Shown piece after piece: positions 1 through 7,471 of a stretch of 32,704 nt of DNA (the first letter of the stretch is position 1; the number at the start of each line of letters is the position of its first letter). A program made the position numbers and the translations under genes. Source of the DNA: JACOZG01 sp964564105 (GTDB taxonomy: Bacteria > Patescibacteriota > Minisyncoccia > Phycocordibacterales > JACOZG01). Where the stretch lies: positions 1 to 32,704 of the forward strand of contig CAZLZS010000010.1 of NCBI GenBank assembly GCA_964564105.1, given 5' to 3'. The notes below the pieces were generated by a model. The model was given only the letters and a program-made list of their open reading frames with translations, was not told the DNA's origin and ran no database searches.

Positions 1-42
1 TCAAACTAACAGCGTCTACCAATTATTTTGGGCGTGCGTTGA

Positions 43-462
43 TTAAATTGTTATAACAGGTTCTGACGTCGTCACCTCACTGGCTTCCACTGGCGTTACG
101 GTCGCCAAATCGGTTTGCTTAACTTTCCGGCGAATGTCGCGCCGGGATTTGGTTCGGACATAATAAAGTTTGGCTCGTCGGACCTTAGCGGCCTTAAGAG
201 TTTCCACCTTGTCGATTAGCGGTGAATAGAGAGGGAAGGTTTTTTCCATGCCCACGCCGCTCGCCACGCGCCGGACGGTAAAGGTGGCACCCGGCTCGCG
301 GCCGTGCTGGCAGGCGATCACCAAACCGTCAAAAGGTTGAAGTCGAGTTTTACCGCCTTCGATAATTTTCTGCCAGACGCGGATAGTCGCACCCGGGACC
401 AAGGCCCAAGCCCGGCGCGCCTCTAAATCAACCGAGGCAATGGCGAAATTAGTCGGGAACAT
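43..462 (-). CDS. rplS: 50S ribosomal protein L19
   Basis: L19 sits at the interface of the two ribosomal subunits. The 139-residue product has the L19 core: an N-terminal segment with RVWQKIIEGGKTRLQPFDGL, then GREPGATFTVRRVASGVGMEKTFPLYSP split over the middle, and the basic VRRAKLYYVR motif near residues 93-102. The ATG gives a normal L19 N-terminus. About 25 residues after the core form a Thr/Val/Glu-rich tail, longer than in typical 115-residue L19. It is followed upstream on the same strand by the pseudouridine synthase and uppS, so it probably ends that transcript. Family assignment is firm. Confidence 0.95.
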   Translation of the reverse strand: MFPTNFAIASVDLEARRAWALVPGATIRVWQKIIEGGKTRLQPFDGLVIACQHGREPGATFTVRRVASGVGMEKTFPLYSPLIDKVETLKAAKVRRAKLYYVRTKSRRDIRRKVKQTDLATVTPVEASEVTTSEPVITI

Positions 463-475
463 TTAAGCGACGGTA

Positions 476-1252
476 TCATAAATCGTCGAGCAAGGCAAGG
501 GCGGTAAAAAAATCGAGCGGCAGGGGCGCCAGGAAGAGGGCCGCGGCCGGTGCGATCGGCGGCGGCAATTCCAAACAATAAGCATGCAGAGCGGTTCGGC
601 TGATTATCGTCGAGCCGGAACCGGCGTAAAGCTGATCGCCGATAAGCGGATGCTGGATAGACTTGAAGTGGACACGCAACTGATGCGTCCGGCCGGTCTC
701 GGGGTACGCCTCCAAATAAGTAGCGTCTCGGAAACGGCGAAGAACCCGATATTTGGTAACGGCCGGCCGGATCAAACCTCGACGAGCCACGGTCCGGCGG
801 CGAGGATCGAGCTGACTCCGGCCAATTGGCAAATCAATCACCCCCTTCTCTGATTTAACTTGACCGATGACTAGAAGACGGTAGGTCTTCCGGACGCGAC
901 GCGCGGCAAAGGCCTGCCGGAGCGCACGGTAAGTCGTCTCGTCTTTGGCCGCGACCATTACGCCGCTCGTCTCCCGATCCAGCCGGTGGACGATCCCAGG
1001 CCGAGCCACGATCCGGCCAGTCGCGAGCTGCCCCGGCTCGCCGACCGCGCCGAGACCAGGATAACGCGCCAGAAGCCAATCGGCCACCGTCGGCTCGGTG
1101 CGGCGGCCGTCAGTATGCGTCAGCCAGCCGGCAGGCTTATCTAATACTACCAGACGATCATTTTCATAAATCACTTTCGGTGCCACAAATTCAGTTTGGC
1201 TAACGGCCGAAACGTCGCTGGCGCGCGCGGTAGTCGGCGATAATCGCCTCAA
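476..1252 (-). CDS. RluA/RluD-family 23S rRNA pseudouridine synthase
   Basis: This enzyme isomerises uridine to pseudouridine in RNA, most likely 23S rRNA. The catalytic motif HRLDRETSGVMVAAK (catalytic Asp in HRLDR) lies near residues 88-102, preceded by VLDKPAGWLTHTD, and GRTHQLRVHF follows near residue 187; all are RluA-family landmarks. There is no clear S4 domain, so it is a short member (258 aa at most). The ATG at 1252 overlaps uppS by 53 bp and adds about 22 unconserved residues. A GTG at 1186, just after the uppS stop, is an equally good start. Which uridine is modified cannot be told from sequence. Confidence 0.88.
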   Translation of the reverse strand: MRRLSPTTARASDVSAVSQTEFVAPKVIYENDRLVVLDKPAGWLTHTDGRRTEPTVADWLLARYPGLGAVGEPGQLATGRIVARPGIVHRLDRETSGVMVAAKDETTYRALRQAFAARRVRKTYRLLVIGQVKSEKGVIDLPIGRSQLDPRRRTVARRGLIRPAVTKYRVLRRFRDATYLEAYPETGRTHQLRVHFKSIQHPLIGDQLYAGSGSTIISRTALHAYCLELPPPIAPAAALFLAPLPLDFFTALALLDDL

Positions 1253-1886
1253 ATTCTGACTGCGTTAGCGCCGGCCAATAGGTTTTAGTAAAATAGAGCT
1301 CGCTGTAGACCGATTGCCAAGGTAAAAAATTAGACAGCCGCTGTTCGCCACCGGTGCGAATGATCAAATCAGGATCCGGCAGGCCGGCGGTCCAAAGACA
1401 TTGGCTGAATTCTTTTTCGCCGGCGGTCTTAAATTTGGTTCGGTATTTTTCGGCGAAAATTTTTGCCCCGGCCGCAATTTCCGCCCGGCCGCCATAGGAA
1501 AGAGCCACGACCAAAGTGGCGGTGCGGCACTTTTTGGTTGCGATTGTTGCTTCATCAATCAATTTTTTCAGACCGCGCGAAAAACGCCCGAGTTCGCCAA
1601 TGCAGACCAAACGGGTGTCGTGTTGGAGCAGAGTTTTAACCTCGGTCTTTAGAAATTTACGGAACAAAACCATGAGCGTCGAGACCTCGATTTTACTCCG
1701 TTGCCAGTTCTCGATGGAGAAAGCATATAGAAAAACGGTTTTTATATCACCCTGTTTAACCCAAGCCAAAAGTTCTTTGACTTTGGCGAGGCCCCGACGA
1801 TGACCTTCGAGAACGGGTAAACCTCGCTCGTGGGCAAAGCGGCGATTGCCGTCCATAATAATGCCGATGCAACTTAACTTATTCAT
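1200..1886 (-). CDS. uppS: Isoprenyl (undecaprenyl) diphosphate synthase
   Basis: This is a cis-prenyltransferase that condenses isopentenyl diphosphates into the C55 lipid carrier used in cell-wall synthesis. It shows the family signatures: GIIMDGNRRFA at residues 8-18 (catalytic Asp), FSIENWQR near 56-63, and the C-terminal RTGGEQRLSNFLPWQSVYSE block near residues 177-196 that binds the homoallylic substrate. Length (228 aa) is normal. It lies between acyP and the pseudouridine synthase on the same strand, with close spacing that suggests one transcript. Confidence 0.95.
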   Translation of the reverse strand: MNKLSCIGIIMDGNRRFAHERGLPVLEGHRRGLAKVKELLAWVKQGDIKTVFLYAFSIENWQRSKIEVSTLMVLFRKFLKTEVKTLLQHDTRLVCIGELGRFSRGLKKLIDEATIATKKCRTATLVVALSYGGRAEIAAGAKIFAEKYRTKFKTAGEKEFSQCLWTAGLPDPDLIIRTGGEQRLSNFLPWQSVYSELYFTKTYWPALTQSEFEAIIADYRARQRRFGR

Positions 1887-1895
1887 AATTGACCA

Positions 1896-2177
1896 TCAAT
1901 AAATAAGGCGGAAGCCGGTGAATTCTCCAATTGGTTCGCGCCAGCTCACTTTAACCTTTTCCACCTTTGACCATAACGACCCTTGCTCCAGATAACTAAT
2001 TAACTGCCGCAAAGATAACTCGTTGCCTTGAGCCACCACGCGGACGGTCTGGTCGGGCTGATTCCGAACCGTGCCGACAAGCCCAAGCCGGCGTGCCCGG
2101 CGCTGGACGAAATCACGAAAGAGTACGCCGGTTACTCGACCAGAAACAACGGCTTCAATTTCTCTGACTTCCGACAT
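1896..2177 (-). CDS. acyP: Acylphosphatase
   Basis: Acylphosphatase hydrolyses carboxyl-phosphate bonds in small acyl phosphates. The 93-residue product has the phosphate-binding loop and catalytic Arg in GRVTGVLFRDFVQ (about residues 13-25) and the substrate-binding Asn in VRNQPD (about 37-42). The C-terminus FTGFRLIY replaces the usual FxIRY-type ending. It lies 9 bp upstream of uppS and is likely cotranscribed with it. Confidence 0.92.
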   Translation of the reverse strand: MSEVREIEAVVSGRVTGVLFRDFVQRRARRLGLVGTVRNQPDQTVRVVAQGNELSLRQLISYLEQGSLWSKVEKVKVSWREPIGEFTGFRLIY

Positions 2178-2238
2178 CGCCAGTTATCGTAGCACATTTG
2201 AAAAACCGCGTCAGACGAGTTATCGTAAGAGCGAGATG

Positions 2239-2311
2239 GGACGGTTAGCTCAGTTGGCAGAGCGACGCATTTACACTGCGTAGGTCGGAGGTTCAACCCC
2301 TCCACCGTCCA
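2239..2311 (+). tRNA. tRNA-Val (TAC)
   Basis: A full cloverleaf is visible: acceptor stem GGACGGT (2239-2245) with ACCGTCC (2304-2310), D-arm GCTCAGTTGGCAGAGC, anticodon stem ACGCA/TGCGT with loop TTTACAC (anticodon TAC), and T-arm with GGTTCAACC. The discriminator base is A and no CCA is encoded. It is followed 3 bp later by tRNA-Arg. Confidence 0.95.
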
Positions 2312-2314
2312 TCG

Positions 2315-2386
2315 GCCCCCGTAGTTCAATGGATAGAACCTCGGACTTCTAAGCCGGTGATGCAGGTCCGATTCCTGCCGGGGGCA
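2315..2386 (+). tRNA. tRNA-Arg (TCT)
   Basis: The acceptor stem GCCCCCG (2315-2321) pairs with CGGGGGC (2379-2385), and the discriminator is A. The D-arm is GTTCAATGGATAGAAC and the anticodon loop CTTCTAA (anticodon TCT). The anticodon stem TCGGA/GCCGG has an A-G mismatch next to the loop. It has the T-arm GGTCCGATTCC and no encoded CCA. It reads AGA and probably AGG. Confidence 0.92.
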
Positions 2387-2520
2387 AAATGTATGTGCTA
2401 GGATTAAAAACACTCGCCTCGCCGAAGCTCCAGCGAAGCGCGGATCGGCTCGAACCATATTTTAATTCTGGGGCAAGGAAATTTTTTAATCATTTTTTTG
2501 AGTACGAATTCTAAATTCTT

Positions 2521-2857
2521 ATGTGGAAAAATCTAGCACCAAATTTAATTAGACAACGAGTAATCATTGAAGGGACGGCCGAGAAAATCGTTGAACCCGA
2601 ACAGATAAAAAAATATCTGCCCGAGCTTTCTAGGGTTCTCGGCATGGAAGCAAAAGGAGAAGTGTTCACATATGCCGCGGAAGAAATAAGGAGACGATGA
2701 AGAGTGGTCAGCACTCAATATGGGGTACGCCGGGTGGCTTTATTGGGTGTCGTCGGGGGTACACTTTCACTCATACCCCACCGACCCTCCGCTTTTTACT
2801 GTGGACTGCTACACCTGCAAGCCGTTTTCCGCCAAAGAAAAACTTGAAGTTGCATAG
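2521..2857 (+). pseudogene. S-adenosylmethionine decarboxylase-like gene, frameshifted
   Basis: The first frame (2521-2700) encodes 59 residues starting MWKNLAPNLIRQRVIIEG, then stops at TGA. In the next frame, from 2690 to the TAG at 2855, the protein continues with GYAGWLYWVSSGVHFHSYP and LFTVDCYTCKPFSAKEK. Both parts resemble successive segments of the small AdoMetDC (SpeD-type) family: the SS-G-V-H-F-H stretch corresponds to the self-cleavage/pyruvoyl region and YTC to the catalytic Cys region. A +1 shift around 2686-2691 joins them into about 111 residues. The C-terminus also looks short. It could be a pseudogene, a sequencing error or a frameshifted gene. The substrate (AdoMet, arginine or ornithine in this superfamily) is not determinable. 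Confidence 0.68.
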
Positions 2858-2878
2858 GCATTATAACTCTGTTACACT
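2850..2878 (+). promoter_or_regulatory. Promoter of RelE-type TA pair (leaderless start)
   Basis: TTGCAT (2850-2855), a 17-bp spacer and TACACT (2873-2878) form a sigma70-type promoter. The expected transcription start falls on or just before the antitoxin ATG at 2886, so the mRNA would have no leader. Confidence 0.5.
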
Positions 2879-2885
2879 GATACCT

Positions 2886-3035
2886 ATGGCCACAATAAAA
2901 ACAAAAACTAAAATCAATAAACATCACGCTCTCGAAATAGAGGAGGATTTCATGCTTAGCGAAATAGCCAAGACGCGCGAAGCAAAGACCGTCAAGTGGA
3001 TTAGCCACCAAAACGCATGGCGGGGTACGAAATAG
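2886..3035 (+). CDS. Probable antitoxin of a RelE-type pair
   Basis: This short basic protein of 49 residues begins MATIKTKTKINKHHALEI. It precedes the RelE-like toxin gene and overlaps it by 19 bp, the usual antitoxin-toxin arrangement. No antitoxin domain is recognisable, so the call rests on position, size and overlap. The ATG at 2886 is preferred because a promoter ends 7 bp upstream. By analogy it would neutralise the RelE protein and may repress its own promoter. Confidence 0.55.
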   Translation: MATIKTKTKINKHHALEIEEDFMLSEIAKTREAKTVKWISHQNAWRGTK

Positions 3036-3277
3036 TTTATAGCGATATCGTTGTCCGTGAAGATATTCCTCGTCTTGATAAAACAGATAAAAGCCGAATT
3101 GAAAATATCATACACGCCAAGCTCGCTACTTTTCCTGACCAATTTGGCAAACCGCTTCGCCGTCCGCACAGCGGATATTGGGCACTTCGAGTCGGTAATT
3201 ACCGCATAGTCTATGCCATCTCCAGAAATATCGTCCGAGTGATAGTAATATTATCTCGTGACCGCGTGTACGAATAA
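3017..3277 (+). CDS. RelE/ParE-family toxin
   Basis: The 86-residue protein has the RelE fold pattern: a YEIVYSDIVVREDIPRLD start, a helical middle, then KPLRRPHSGYWALRVGNYRI and a final strand run ending VIVILSRDRVYE. The phrase G-YW-LRVG-YRIVY is the family hallmark. RelE proteins cleave mRNA on the ribosome; ParE relatives poison gyrase, and the RVGNYRIVYAI stretch fits the RelE side better. It is paired with the short upstream ORF. Confidence 0.85.
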   Translation: MAGYEIVYSDIVVREDIPRLDKTDKSRIENIIHAKLATFPDQFGKPLRRPHSGYWALRVGNYRIVYAISRNIVRVIVILSRDRVYE

Positions 3278-3330
3278 CTTACGAAAAGACTCGGGCGCTA
3301 ACGGAGGTCGAGACACGGAGCCACACTTTT

Positions 3331-3648
3331 TTAAGTGGCCGGGTCGCCGAGAGTCGGCGGACTAACCTTAAGCTCCTCGGTGCGGGCGGCCTTGGCCTCA
3401 AGCCAGTCAGTCACTGCCCGCAGTCTGATCTCATCAAGCTGAAGTGTTTCCTGGCTCTGACTCTGGAGACGGCGCTGGCTCCTCAGCTCGAGAGAGGCCA
3501 GTTCGCGATAGAGGTAGTAACCGCCGACGAGCGCGCCGGCGGCGGCTAAGAGAAAAACCGACACCAGCCAGCGCCAAACGCGATCAGGACGGGGTTCGGA
3601 CTTGGTCGCGGTTTTAATTCGCGGTTTGGCTAACTTAATTTTGAACAT
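3331..3648 (-). CDS. Small membrane protein at the end of the pilus operon
   Basis: This 105-residue product starts MFKIKLAKPRIKT. It has a basic cytoplasmic N-terminus, one membrane segment (about residues 26-48: WRWLVSVFLLAAAGALVGGY) and a charged, probably coiled-coil C-terminus. An upstream start would read back through the pilO end, so the ATG at 3648 is chosen; it overlaps pilO by 14 bp. Position after pilM, pilN and pilO suggests a pilus-assembly role, but no family was recognised and similarity to PilP is not evident. Confidence 0.7.
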   Translation of the reverse strand: MFKIKLAKPRIKTATKSEPRPDRVWRWLVSVFLLAAAGALVGGYYLYRELASLELRSQRRLQSQSQETLQLDEIRLRAVTDWLEAKAARTEELKVSPPTLGDPAT

Positions 3649-4135
3649 AATCAGCAAGAAAACTGTGGAGAACGAGAGAAATGTCCCCGGACCAGTCGGT
3701 GCCGGCACTCAAATTTATCCGTTCAAAAGTTAATCGATAAGGCAAATTTTCCAAACGCTCCAGCCAGCGATAAACCTTAGCGAATGAACCGACGGCCTTC
3801 ATTGAGAGCGTGAGGGAATTTGACTCAATCACCGGCTCGCCGAGCGTCAAATCAACGCCGCTCTCGCGAGCCACTGTTTCCAACCCCTCAATAAATTGAA
3901 TAAGTGATTCTCGACTGATAAAAGCCGATCTAACTTTCACTAGATTCGGTTCGTTCGCCGCCAGCCCCTGCTGCCAATTAGTGAGATCGGCCTTGGCTCG
4001 AGCAGTAAAATATTGATCAGCGCGAGCACTGATAAACACTTCCGCATCGCGCCGGATAAGATAAACGAGCCCCAGACCCCCGGCCAGCACCAGAACATTC
4101 ATCAACCATAAAAATAACGCGTGGCGGATTTTCAT
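3635..4135 (-). CDS. pilO: PilO-like type IV pilus assembly protein
   Basis: The 166-residue protein has a short N-terminal cytoplasmic tail, one membrane helix (about residues 8-27), a helical stretch (about 30-60) and a periplasmic-side alpha/beta domain in which LIQFIEGLETVARESGVDL and WLERLENLPYRL resemble PilO. PilO pairs with PilN to form the inner-membrane alignment complex of type IV pili. It overlaps pilN by 4 bp. Divergence is high, so the name rests partly on gene order. Confidence 0.78.
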   Translation of the reverse strand: MKIRHALFLWLMNVLVLAGGLGLVYLIRRDAEVFISARADQYFTARAKADLTNWQQGLAANEPNLVKVRSAFISRESLIQFIEGLETVARESGVDLTLGEPVIESNSLTLSMKAVGSFAKVYRWLERLENLPYRLTFERINLSAGTDWSGDISLVLHSFLADYVQN

Positions 4136-4683
4136 CTTGGCGGGGCTAACGATTTAACCGTCACCTCGAGCGTGAAGACGAGATTTTTTTCCCGAATCAG
4201 ATTTTTGACCGGCGAGTCGATCGTCGCCAACTCCGGATCGCGCCGCAGCGCCTCAAGGTAAAGCAAAAATTCTTGCCGCGTCGGACTTTTACCAGTCAAT
4301 CTAAACGTCGCCGGCGCGACCGGCGAAAAATTATACGAGATCTCGCTGATGGCGACCGACCCGCGCCGGTCAACGAGACGGCGAATAATCGCGACCGGCG
4401 AGGCCGTTGTTGTGTCTCCCACCAACTGTTTGATCAAAACATTCGCTTCCCTAATCGTCGCGGCCTGTTTTTCAATCTCCAGCGCCTCCAGATCGTTTTT
4501 AACCGAGGCCAATGCCTCGACGGTCTCGGCTCGACGGAGACGAACTAACAAGTAGAGCGACGAGAGAATGACTAAGATGATCAAGAGCCAAACGAGAAAT
4601 AAAAAACCCGCGACGACCAACCAGCGCCGGCGGTAGTCGGTGCGCAATTTCTGCTGGTCGACTGGCAAAAGCAAATTAATCAT
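4132..4683 (-). CDS. pilN: PilN-like type IV pilus assembly protein
   Basis: The 183-residue protein begins MINLLLPVDQQKLRTDYRRR, which fits the conserved INLLP-type N-terminus that docks into PilM. It has one membrane helix (about residues 21-47), a coiled-coil region, and a C-terminal ferredoxin-like domain (about 95-180) as in PilN. It lies between pilM and pilO with 4-bp overlaps on both sides, the classical gene order. Confidence 0.85.
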   Translation of the reverse strand: MINLLLPVDQQKLRTDYRRRWLVVAGFLFLVWLLIILVILSSLYLLVRLRRAETVEALASVKNDLEALEIEKQAATIREANVLIKQLVGDTTTASPVAIIRRLVDRRGSVAISEISYNFSPVAPATFRLTGKSPTRQEFLLYLEALRRDPELATIDSPVKNLIREKNLVFTLEVTVKSLAPPR

Positions 4684-5777
4684 GATGAGGACAATAAGCC
4701 GCGGAGCGCCAAACCTAAAGAAGTGGTGTAACGAAGAGACTGATTAAGATTGATGGTCGGAATATAGGTCTCGAGAGAGAAAACATTTGTCCAGGGATTG
4801 CCGAGTGCCACCGGCCAATCCAAATTCAGATTTAAATAGTCAATCAAGCCCGGCAGAGTGGCCTGACCGCCGCAGATCACGATCCGGTCAATCGCTCGGT
4901 CGAAACGACTGTGATCGCCGCGCCGACTGTCCCACCAAGCGGAGTGCTTAACGATCTCATCACGGAGCACCGAGACGATCGGCAAAATCGAGAAAAAGAG
5001 CTCCTGATATTTCTTGATCGTCAGCAAGCCCTGTTCAATCTTTAAGTGCTCAGCTTCGTCATAACTCAAATTGAGATTTTTCTGAATCGACTTGGTCAGA
5101 TCCGCGCCGCCGATGTGCGCGGCCGTCGCGGTAAAGAGAACGATGGCGCCGCTGGTGATAAAAAAACTGGTTCTGGTCTTGCCGAAGTCCACAATCATGG
5201 TCAGCCGCTCGTCGCCTGAATGTAGGATCGAACGGGCGATAGCTTGCGCTTCGATCTCGGCCGCCAGCGGTGTGAGCCCGGCGGCGGCGAGCGCCGCCGT
5301 GTAGCTGGCGATAATATTTTTCGGAAAGGCCGAGAGGCTGAAGTTATACTCGCCGCGGGCGTCAGCCGGTGCGGCCAAAATTTCATAATCAAATACGATT
5401 TCGTTAACCGGCAGCGGGATATGCTCTTCGAGCTGTAACTCTAAACTATCTTTGAGCTCCGCCGGAGCGACATAGGGAAGGGTGAGCCGAATCACATAAG
5501 CTTCTTCTTCTGGTAATGACACTACGACATCGGTTAAACCGTGCGCGGCCCGGAGAGCCGCGAGCGCGGCCACCAATCCGGCCTGGTCTTTGATGATCCC
5601 CGCCTCAATTGTCCCGGCGGGAATCGCCTGCTCGCCGTATTTAACAATCTTAAAGTGGTCGCCCGAGCGAGCCAGCTCGATAAATTTAACTGACTGATCG
5701 GAAATATCGAGACCAACGGCCGGCCGGGTCAAATATTTCGGTGTCGGAAAAAACTTGGGGAAAAAATGGACCATCAC
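4680..5777 (-). CDS. pilM: PilM, actin-like type IV pilus assembly ATPase
   Basis: This 365-residue cytoplasmic protein has the actin/FtsA fold typical of PilM. VGLDISDQSVKFIEL (about residues 22-36) is the first phosphate loop, MIVDFGKTRTSFFI (about 194-207) the second, and IVICGGQATLPGLIDYL (about 300-316) the adenosine motif. PilM binds the PilN N-terminus and links the motor to the alignment complex. It overlaps dedA by 4 bp upstream and pilN by 4 bp downstream. The matching extension ATPase gene, pilB, lies at 25007 on the other strand. Confidence 0.93.
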   Translation of the reverse strand: MMVHFFPKFFPTPKYLTRPAVGLDISDQSVKFIELARSGDHFKIVKYGEQAIPAGTIEAGIIKDQAGLVAALAALRAAHGLTDVVVSLPEEEAYVIRLTLPYVAPAELKDSLELQLEEHIPLPVNEIVFDYEILAAPADARGEYNFSLSAFPKNIIASYTAALAAAGLTPLAAEIEAQAIARSILHSGDERLTMIVDFGKTRTSFFITSGAIVLFTATAAHIGGADLTKSIQKNLNLSYDEAEHLKIEQGLLTIKKYQELFFSILPIVSVLRDEIVKHSAWWDSRRGDHSRFDRAIDRIVICGGQATLPGLIDYLNLNLDWPVALGNPWTNVFSLETYIPTINLNQSLRYTTSLGLALRGLLSSS

Positions 5778-6376
5778 TTTCCATTATAGCGTAAGTGTCG
5801 GAGAGCGGGAATGAGAGAAAGAACGACGATGGCGGCGACAATCACCAGAAGATAACGGTCCACCCCGGGGAAGATGGCGCCGAGAAGATAACCGAGGAGC
5901 GGCAGGCCGCCGCCCCAGACGGCGCCGCCGACCAGATTATAGATGAGAAAAACCTGATACTCCATTCGGCCGACGCCGGCCAAAATCGGGGCAAAGGTCC
6001 GAACAATGGGCACAAAACGAGCCAGAACGATTGTCGGTTTGCCGTGCCGAGCGTAAAAGACCCGGGTTCGCTCCAGATGTTCTTGGTGGAAAAAGAAAGA
6101 ATCGGCGCGGGAGAAAATTTTGGGGCCGACTTTGGCGCCAAACCAATAACCGACGCTATCGCCGAGACAAGCCGCGGCCACCGCCCCGATGATCAAAAGC
6201 CACAGCTCGAGATGGCCCTGGGAAGCCAAAAAACCAGCGGTGAACAAAAGCGAGTCGCCCGGGAAAAAAAAGCCGAAAAAGAGACCGGATTCGGCAAAAA
6301 TAATCAGCCAGACACCAAGGAGCCCAGCAGCCTGGACTAACCAAAGCGGATCAAACCAGTGGGCAAAATTGCTCAT
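5774..6376 (-). CDS. DedA-family membrane protein
   Basis: This 200-residue integral membrane protein has the DedA/VTT pattern. ESGLFFGFFFPGDSLLFTAG (about residues 29-48) is the conserved first re-entrant region, and ARFVPIVRTFAPILAGVGRM (about 118-137) is the conserved Arg-containing helix. Several hydrophobic segments follow. DedA proteins are proposed lipid-carrier flippases or transporters that support membrane homeostasis. It overlaps ruvX and pilM by 4 bp each, so it is in the same operon. Confidence 0.92.
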   Translation of the reverse strand: MSNFAHWFDPLWLVQAAGLLGVWLIIFAESGLFFGFFFPGDSLLFTAGFLASQGHLELWLLIIGAVAAACLGDSVGYWFGAKVGPKIFSRADSFFFHQEHLERTRVFYARHGKPTIVLARFVPIVRTFAPILAGVGRMEYQVFLIYNLVGGAVWGGGLPLLGYLLGAIFPGVDRYLLVIVAAIVVLSLIPALRHLRYNGK

Positions 6377-6753
6377 CGCCGGCGCGCCAGATAATTTCGC
6401 AAAATAATCGCCGCGGCCCGGGCATCGAGCAATTGGTCTCGACCGAGGGAACGACCGGCCTCTTTGGTGGTCAGAGTCTCATCCTCTAGCACGACCGGTA
6501 AGCCCGTGAGTGTTTCCAGCTGGGTTTTGAATTTTAGAATCGCCCGCATAATGGGATTTTGCCGGCGCCGGAAGTTCAGAGACTCGCCGAGCACGATCTC
6601 GCCCACTCCTTCCCTGACGCAAATCGCCTTCAGGCAGAGCATGAGCTTACTATCTTGGGCAAACACCGCCAAGGGGTAAGCAAACTCGCCGGACTCGTCC
6701 GACAGCGCGAGGCCGACCCGCTTCGAGCCGTAATCAATGCCCAATCGCCGCAT
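6373..6753 (-). CDS. ruvX: RuvX/YqgF Holliday junction resolvase-like nuclease
   Basis: The 126-residue protein has an RNase H-like fold: LGIDYGSKRVGLALSD (residues 4-19) carries the first catalytic Asp, VGEIVLGESL (about 49-58) the central acidic residue, and LLDARAAAIILRNYL near the C-terminus the last Asp. YqgF acts in 16S rRNA 5'-end processing in E. coli and is annotated as a putative resolvase. It starts the operon that continues into dedA and the pilus genes. Confidence 0.93.
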   Translation of the reverse strand: MRRLGIDYGSKRVGLALSDESGEFAYPLAVFAQDSKLMLCLKAICVREGVGEIVLGESLNFRRRQNPIMRAILKFKTQLETLTGLPVVLEDETLTTKEAGRSLGRDQLLDARAAAIILRNYLARRR

Positions 6754-6811
6754 CGCTCCATCATATCATCCACCTGATTGCTTTCCCAAACATAAAGACT
6801 ATAATCGAAAC

Positions 6812-6898
6812 GGAAGCGTGGCAGAGCGGTCTAATGCGCTGGTCTTGAAAACCAGTTGAGGAGTAATCCTCTCGGAGGTTCAAATCCTCCCGCTTCCG
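6812..6898 (+). tRNA. tRNA-Ser (TGA)
   Basis: This class II tRNA has a long variable arm. The acceptor stem GGAAGCG (6812-6818) pairs with CGCTTCC (6891-6897), discriminator G. The anticodon stem CTGGT/ACCAG encloses loop CTTGAAA (anticodon TGA), and the variable arm GAGGAGTAATCCTC is followed by the T-arm GGAGGTTCAAATCCTCC. No CCA is encoded. Confidence 0.96.
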
Positions 6899-6928
6899 TT
6901 TGAGGATTTTTTGAGTTAGAATTGAATT

Positions 6929-7384
6929 ATGGACGATATGCAATTTGAGTGGGAAACTTTAGAGTACGAGCATTATGAGAAGAGCCCCCGCTGGTTCTGG
7001 ACCATTGGGATCGGCGCGGTCATTCTGATTCTCATCGCCATCCTGACGAAAAATTTTCTGCTGGCGATTCTTATTCTTTTGGCTGGTTTTGCCTTGATCC
7101 TCCACGGCGTCAAACCGCCGGATAAAATCACCATCGCCGTCAACCGGTACGGCGTCCAGGTGCGTCACCGCCTCTACCCGTTTAAAACTCTACGCTCGTT
7201 CTGGATTCACGACCAACCAACCCAAAAAATCACCTTGCGCTCGGAAAAAGCCCTTATGCCCCACCTCCATCTGCCGTTCCCTGACGACTTAGATCACGAA
7301 ACGCTCCGGGCATTCCTCCTAGAGAATTTGCCAGAAGAGTACCACGAACCGACCCTGATTGACGCGTTGGTTGAATATTTATAA
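6929..7384 (+). CDS. Conserved hypothetical membrane protein, two membrane helices
   Basis: The 151-residue protein starts with an acidic cytoplasmic stretch MDDMQFEWETLEYEHYEK. Two adjacent membrane helices (about residues 22-41 and 43-62) follow, then a soluble domain of about 85 residues rich in beta strands (ITIAVNRYGVQVRHRLYPF, LRSFWIHD). This layout resembles bacterial PH-domain-like membrane proteins seen in CPR genomes, but no specific family is recognised. It lies alone between tRNA-Ser and tRNA-Arg, and its 5' leader is short. Confidence 0.8.
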   Translation: MDDMQFEWETLEYEHYEKSPRWFWTIGIGAVILILIAILTKNFLLAILILLAGFALILHGVKPPDKITIAVNRYGVQVRHRLYPFKTLRSFWIHDQPTQKITLRSEKALMPHLHLPFPDDLDHETLRAFLLENLPEEYHEPTLIDALVEYL

Positions 7385-7396
7385 TTTTGATAGGTT

Positions 7397-7468
7397 GTCC
7401 CCGTAGTTCAACGGATAGAATGCAAGCTTGCGGAGCTTGTGATCGGGGTTCGATTCCTCGCGGGGACG
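7397..7468 (+). tRNA. tRNA-Arg (GCG anticodon)
   Basis: The acceptor stem GTCCCCG (7397-7403) pairs with CGGGGAC (7461-7467), discriminator G. The D-arm GTTCAACGGATAGAAT is nearly that of tRNA-Arg(TCT) in this window. The anticodon stem CAAGC/GCTTG is perfect and encloses the seven-base loop TTGCGGA, giving anticodon GCG. The T-arm is CGGGGTTCGATTCCTCG with one G-T pair. Most bacteria read CGU/CGC with an ACG tRNA edited to inosine, so G34 here is uncommon. Confidence 0.9.
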
Positions 7469-7471
7469 AAA

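Noticed and set aside
2697..3035. A 112-residue plus-strand ORF starting at 2697
   Set aside because: Its first half is the wrong frame of the AdoMetDC-like gene; only the last 49 codons, from 2886 after a promoter, are likely translated.
5795..6340. A 181-residue plus-strand ORF opposite dedA
   Set aside because: It is antisense to a clear DedA membrane protein and has no recognisable features; it reflects the GC-biased codons of dedA.
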